Shown here: positions 60,790 to 64,000 of the stretch, in pieces
Layout: every line of letters begins with the position of its first letter
How positions within the stretch are numbered: position 1 is the first letter of the stretch
Source of the DNA: Succinivibrionaceae bacterium
Lineage (GTDB): Bacteria > Pseudomonadota > Gammaproteobacteria > Enterobacterales > Succinivibrionaceae
Assembly (NCBI GenBank): GCA_019420905.1
Contig: JAHZGH010000010.1
Location: forward strand, 8,136-72,135
Direction of reading: 5' to 3'
DNA: 64,000 nucleotides
The notes under the pieces: generated by a model
Told to the model about the DNA's origin: nothing
Database searches by the model: none
The model's input: the letters and a program-made list of their open reading frames with translations, nothing else
Made by a program: the position numbers and the translations under genes

Positions 60790-63206
60790 AGATCCTTAAC
60801 TCCATCAGGACCCCAAACGCGAACTTTAGGCTTATTGATATTGCTCTTTTTCTCAAAGCGTTTATAAGTTTTGGAATGACTGCCAAATTTATTGTCAAAG
60901 CTAATCTGCTTTGCACTAAAATCACGTCGTTTAGCTTTAAAATCATCACTAGAACCGAAACGCTCTTTACGAGGCGTCTCTCCATATGGACTACTTGTAA
61001 TAACTTTCTGCCATTTAGGAGCAAATTTAGTCTCGACCATAGCCCTAGGCTTAAGCTTCTGATTTGCACGCTTATATTCAAGCTTAAAACAAGTATGAAT
61101 ACGTTGATTTCTGGAAAAATCCTCAGGAATAGTTTTATTTGAAATATTTTCAATTTCAAAACCGTATTCTGCTACAGCGTCTTCATCTAGCTTAAAGTCA
61201 CGACAATTAGTACAGAAAATAACAGTGCCCTCATCCTTAAGATGACGAGTAAGATTTGACAATAAGGCAACGTGATCTCGCTTAATGTCGAAATTTACCG
61301 ACATACGCTTAGAATTTGAGAAAGTCGGCGGATCAATATAAATAAGATCAAACTTCCTATCTTGCTCCTGAGACAAGTAGAATAAACAATCAGCCTGAAT
61401 AAAATCATTAGTTTTAAGGCTTAAATGATTCAGGCGCAGATTATCCTGCCCCCATTGCAGATAAGTACGGCTCATATCTACAGATAGGGTCGAATTAGCT
61501 CCTCCAGAGGCTGCTGCTGCAGAAGCTGTACATGTATAAGCAAAAAGGTTTAGAAAATCCTTATCCTTAGCTATAGACTTAATTAAAGCTCGAATATTAC
61601 GAGAATCTAAAAATAGTCCTGTATCTAAATAATCTTCTAAATTAACCTTTAAGGTTAAATCATTTTCATGAACATATATAAACTTATTAGTTAGCTCCTC
61701 AGCCTTTTCATATTGTTCAGCCCCCTTTTTAATTTCACGGCTCTTTAAGATTACCTTAGAACCTTCAACTCCTGTCACCTGTACAGTAGCAGCAATCATA
61801 TCCAGAACATGACGCTGCGCAACAACAGGATTGACGCTCTTGGGTGCTTTATAAGCTGCAATAACATAATATCCATTATAATAATCAATAGCAGCTGCAT
61901 ATTCAGGAATATCAGCATCATAAACTCGGTAGCAGTCTAAATTATGCTTAGCAGCCCACTTTGTAATTTTAGCTAAATTCTTCTTCAAGCGATTAGTAAA
62001 ATCAGGAGCTATTACTTTCTCAAAACTTTGCTCACCTTCATCGTCACTTCGAGTTTTAATTTCATAAACTCTTAGCTGACAATTAAGTTCGCCATTATAG
62101 AGCTTATAAATTTTATCTGCATGTAAGCGCAAACATGAAAGCAATTCAGGCTCGGAAGAAATAACTGCAGCCTTAGCTCCTTTAAATTGCTGTTTTAATC
62201 TCTCTCCTAAAAGAGTATACAAAGATATAAGCTCATTAAAATTGCCTAAACGCTTTCCATATGGAGGATTAGTAACTAAAGTAACCTCTTTATCATCAGT
62301 AAAAGGATTTTTAAGCTCTGCTAAAGGTGAAACATAAACTTTGACGAGCTCTCCGAAGCCTGCTTTTTGTGCATTTTCATTAGCTAATTTAACTACGCTC
62401 TCATCTAAATCAAAGCCGACAAGCTCTATTCCCCTCTCTTTTGCCTTAAGCAGTCCTATCTTTTGACGTTCATAAGCTTCATCTAAGATTGCCTGCCATT
62501 TTCCCTTATCAAAGCACTTAAGAGCAAAAAAGCCGTAAAAACTGCGCTTAATTCCTGGAGCTGTATCGGTAATTTTAGCTGCAGCCTCTAAAAGCAAGGT
62601 GCCAGATCCGCACATCGGATCGCAAAAGCATCCACTATTATATCCAGCTCGCTCAACCATAGCCGCAGCTAAATTCTCTTTTAATGGAGCAGCTCCAGTC
62701 ATACGATGGAATTCACGCTTATGCAAGGTTTTGCCTGATAGATCAATATATATTGATGCTTCACCGCGACGCTCTAAATGACAGTAAATTCTTACATCAG
62801 GATTTTCTTTATCAACATAAGGGCGCTTGCCAAAAGCTTTCTGCAAACGGTCACAAAGTGCATCCTTGACTTTTAAAGCACCATATTGTGTATTTCTAAT
62901 CTCATCGTTTGTACCCGTAAAATCTACAGCTACGGTATTATCACTATTAAACCATTTTTCCCAAGCTACGCCATTTGCTCCCATGTACAATTCTGTATCG
63001 TTTTCACATAAAAATTCGGACATCTTTAATAGAAAACGTGAAGCAAAGCGGCTCCATAAGCAAGCTCGCATTCCCAATTCAAAGTCGCCACTGCAAGCAA
63101 CACCTGCAACGGTTTCGCGCACATTATCAAAACCTAAGCTTAAAAGCTCAATACGCAAAAGCCCTTCTAATCCCTTAGGACAAGTAGCAAAGAAATTAAA
63201 TGACAT
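60786..63206 (-). CDS. rlmKL: Bifunctional 23S rRNA methyltransferase RlmKL
   Basis: Fusion of RlmL (m2G2445) and RlmK (m7G2069). The 806-residue protein has an N-terminal THUMP domain (about 45-155). The RlmL methyltransferase has DPMCGSGTLLLEAA (about 198-211) and NPPYGKR. The RlmK domain has FLDSRNIR, NLFAYTCTASAAAASGG and the DPPTFSNSKRM motif. A long basic C-terminal tail (after about 725) is an extension over E. coli RlmKL (702 residues). The start is preceded by a GGAG site, and a TATAAT box lies about 40 bases upstream. It heads the unit running to yciO. Confidence 0.95.
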   Translation of the reverse strand: MSFNFFATCPKGLEGLLRIELLSLGFDNVRETVAGVACSGDFELGMRACLWSRFASRFLLKMSEFLCENDTELYMGANGVAWEKWFNSDNTVAVDFTGTNDEIRNTQYGALKVKDALCDRLQKAFGKRPYVDKENPDVRIYCHLERRGEASIYIDLSGKTLHKREFHRMTGAAPLKENLAAAMVERAGYNSGCFCDPMCGSGTLLLEAAAKITDTAPGIKRSFYGFFALKCFDKGKWQAILDEAYERQKIGLLKAKERGIELVGFDLDESVVKLANENAQKAGFGELVKVYVSPLAELKNPFTDDKEVTLVTNPPYGKRLGNFNELISLYTLLGERLKQQFKGAKAAVISSEPELLSCLRLHADKIYKLYNGELNCQLRVYEIKTRSDDEGEQSFEKVIAPDFTNRLKKNLAKITKWAAKHNLDCYRVYDADIPEYAAAIDYYNGYYVIAAYKAPKSVNPVVAQRHVLDMIAATVQVTGVEGSKVILKSREIKKGAEQYEKAEELTNKFIYVHENDLTLKVNLEDYLDTGLFLDSRNIRALIKSIAKDKDFLNLFAYTCTASAAAASGGANSTLSVDMSRTYLQWGQDNLRLNHLSLKTNDFIQADCLFYLSQEQDRKFDLIYIDPPTFSNSKRMSVNFDIKRDHVALLSNLTRHLKDEGTVIFCTNCRDFKLDEDAVAEYGFEIENISNKTIPEDFSRNQRIHTCFKLEYKRANQKLKPRAMVETKFAPKWQKVITSSPYGETPRKERFGSSDDFKAKRRDFSAKQISFDNKFGSHSKTYKRFEKKSNINKPKVRVWGPDGVKDL

Positions 63207-63241
63207 AAGCTAAAATATGCTCCAATAAAAAACTGTCCTCT

Positions 63242-63274
63242 ATTATACAAGAACTTGACTGATTACCCGGGTAA
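63242..63274 (-). promoter_or_regulatory. rlmKL promoter with overlapping palindrome
   Basis: On the minus strand a perfect TATAAT (plus-strand ATTATA at 63242-63247) stands about 40 bases before the rlmKL start. The predicted -35 position (around 63265-63270) falls inside a perfect 12-bp palindrome TTACCCGGGTAA at 63263-63274, so a bound regulator would block the polymerase. No canonical -35 is seen. Confidence 0.5.
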
Positions 63275-63283
63275 AATAAGCCT

Positions 63284-63325
63284 GATAAAACATTTATATG
63301 ATGTTTTTTAAAAAGATGTTTTATC
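63284..63325. other. Competing hairpins upstream of rlmKL
   Basis: GATAAAACAT (63284-63293) can pair with ATGTTTTATC (63316-63325) or, over seven bases, with ATGTTTT at 63301-63307. The two pairings exclude each other, as in an attenuator, but no transcript or leader peptide is evident, so this may be chance in AT-rich DNA. Confidence 0.3.
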
Positions 63326-64000
63326 TGGTTATAATAATTTCAACTTAAATAAATTTATTTTTATGCTTTGTATACAATATTAAATTGCGCTAAAAATATA
63401 CACTTAATTTTAGACAATAAATATAAGAAGCTTTTTTGTAATTTATTGAACAATAAAACTTCCTTTTGCTTTAAATTATTCTAAATATAAAATAAAGTTC
63501 TATTTTATTGACCCATCATAGACTTTTTAATATCACAATCTATGCCTTTATGACGTTTTATATAAAAAAAGATAACATATAACAATATGTCAGATGATAG
63601 ATAAAAATGTATGTAATAATTTTATTATTTAGTAAAAATAATCTCATATTATAAAATTAACTTCATTTTATATTTTTTACTAATCCTAATAATTACCAAT
63701 ATCTTAGATCCCTTAAGCATAAAACATCTCTAATGACAAATAACATAAAAAATGATATCTGTGCCAAAATAAGCACAAATACTACTATATTGATGCCTTA
63801 ATCTTGTACCTTATTATACTAATATAAAGATCTTCAGAATATTTTGCATATACCAAGTTTTAAGTATTGCTCTCCTTTGCTATCAATAGATAAGGAGCAT
63901 AAATACCAATATAATCCTATTGACGTTCTCATCTGACAAAAATCTGAGTATTCCCACTTTTAAGCAACAATACAGCTGTCAGCTTCAGAGGATTCCTGCT

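Larger units (their letters stand above)
63207..64000. other. 794-base terminal region without a recognised gene
   Basis: Contains the rlmKL promoter and palindrome, competing hairpins, and otherwise AT-rich sequence. Near 63871-63896 CTCCTT can pair with AAGGAG around an inner TATC/GATA pair, which could mask a ribosome-binding site of a gene beyond the window. No ATG start follows it at a usual distance within the window. Confidence 0.4.

Noticed and set aside
63915..64000. Open frame running off the right end (LLTFSSDKNLSIP)
   Set aside because: No ATG or correctly spaced start follows the AAGGAG at about 63891, and only about 28 codons are visible; not enough to call a gene.
1..64000. 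tRNA, rRNA, CRISPR arrays, prophage or insertion sequences
   Set aside because: No cloverleaf-like stretches, regularly spaced repeats, integrase/transposase motifs or terminal inverted repeats with target duplications were recognised in the gaps.

Overview
The window is an AT-rich chromosomal segment of a gammaproteobacterium. Markers of that class include rdgC, pdxB, rlmKL, purT, mepM, the rnfABCDGE order, an fadD-rnd pair and the uup/rlmKL neighbourhood. The low GC content, the Rnf complex, and Na+-coupled and dicarboxylate-type transport with no respiratory oxidase in view suggest an anaerobic, gut-type lineage such as Succinivibrionaceae. That family placement is inference. I see no rRNA, tRNA, CRISPR array, phage or insertion sequence.

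Layout: 63-4506, uvrC and the metNIQ methionine importer (minus). 5075-6637, a membrane protein related to cobalamin synthase. 6732-13117, nth divergent from the complete rnfABCDGE operon. 13325-17330, pdxB, purT, a DUF4250 gene and an exonuclease I relative. 17483-25902, a LysR regulator damaged by a tandem duplication, topA, sohB, a CvfB-like gene, crcB, rplY, a dCMP deaminase and a HAD phosphatase. 25948-30547, an aldo/keto reductase, dusA, an SHMT relative and an SLC13 carrier. 30727-36225, a small membrane protein, mepM, a RocB relative and a YqhD relative. 36568-43522, potABC, prs, an NhaC-type antiporter and an AEC carrier. 43686-47739, an NAD(P)-binding protein, an HNH nuclease and an SglT-type symporter with an elaborate upstream region. 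47868-63206, rnd, fadD, serC, gyrA, rdgC, trhP (yegQ), yciO, rnaM, uup and rlmKL. The last 794 bases carry no convincing gene.

Most of the window is housekeeping. The recurrent oddity is a set of five full-length proteins that align along their length with well-known enzymes but have lost the catalytic or metal/cofactor residues: CobS-like (5075), exonuclease I/SbcB-like (16113), serine hydroxymethyltransferase-like (27913), RocB/M20-like (33312) and YqhD-like (35041). They have uninterrupted frames and sit beside normal, intact enzymes, so they look like maintained pseudoenzymes rather than decaying pseudogenes.

Other notable points are three tandem SGAT-type flavinylation motifs in RnfD, and a 41-bp tandem duplication that replaces the C-terminus of the LysR regulator, whose original ending is still readable downstream. 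The sglT upstream region holds two LacI-family-like operators and a CRP-like site. A perfect palindrome lies at the inferred -35 region of rlmKL. All family assignments come from motif and alignment memory; no database search was run.
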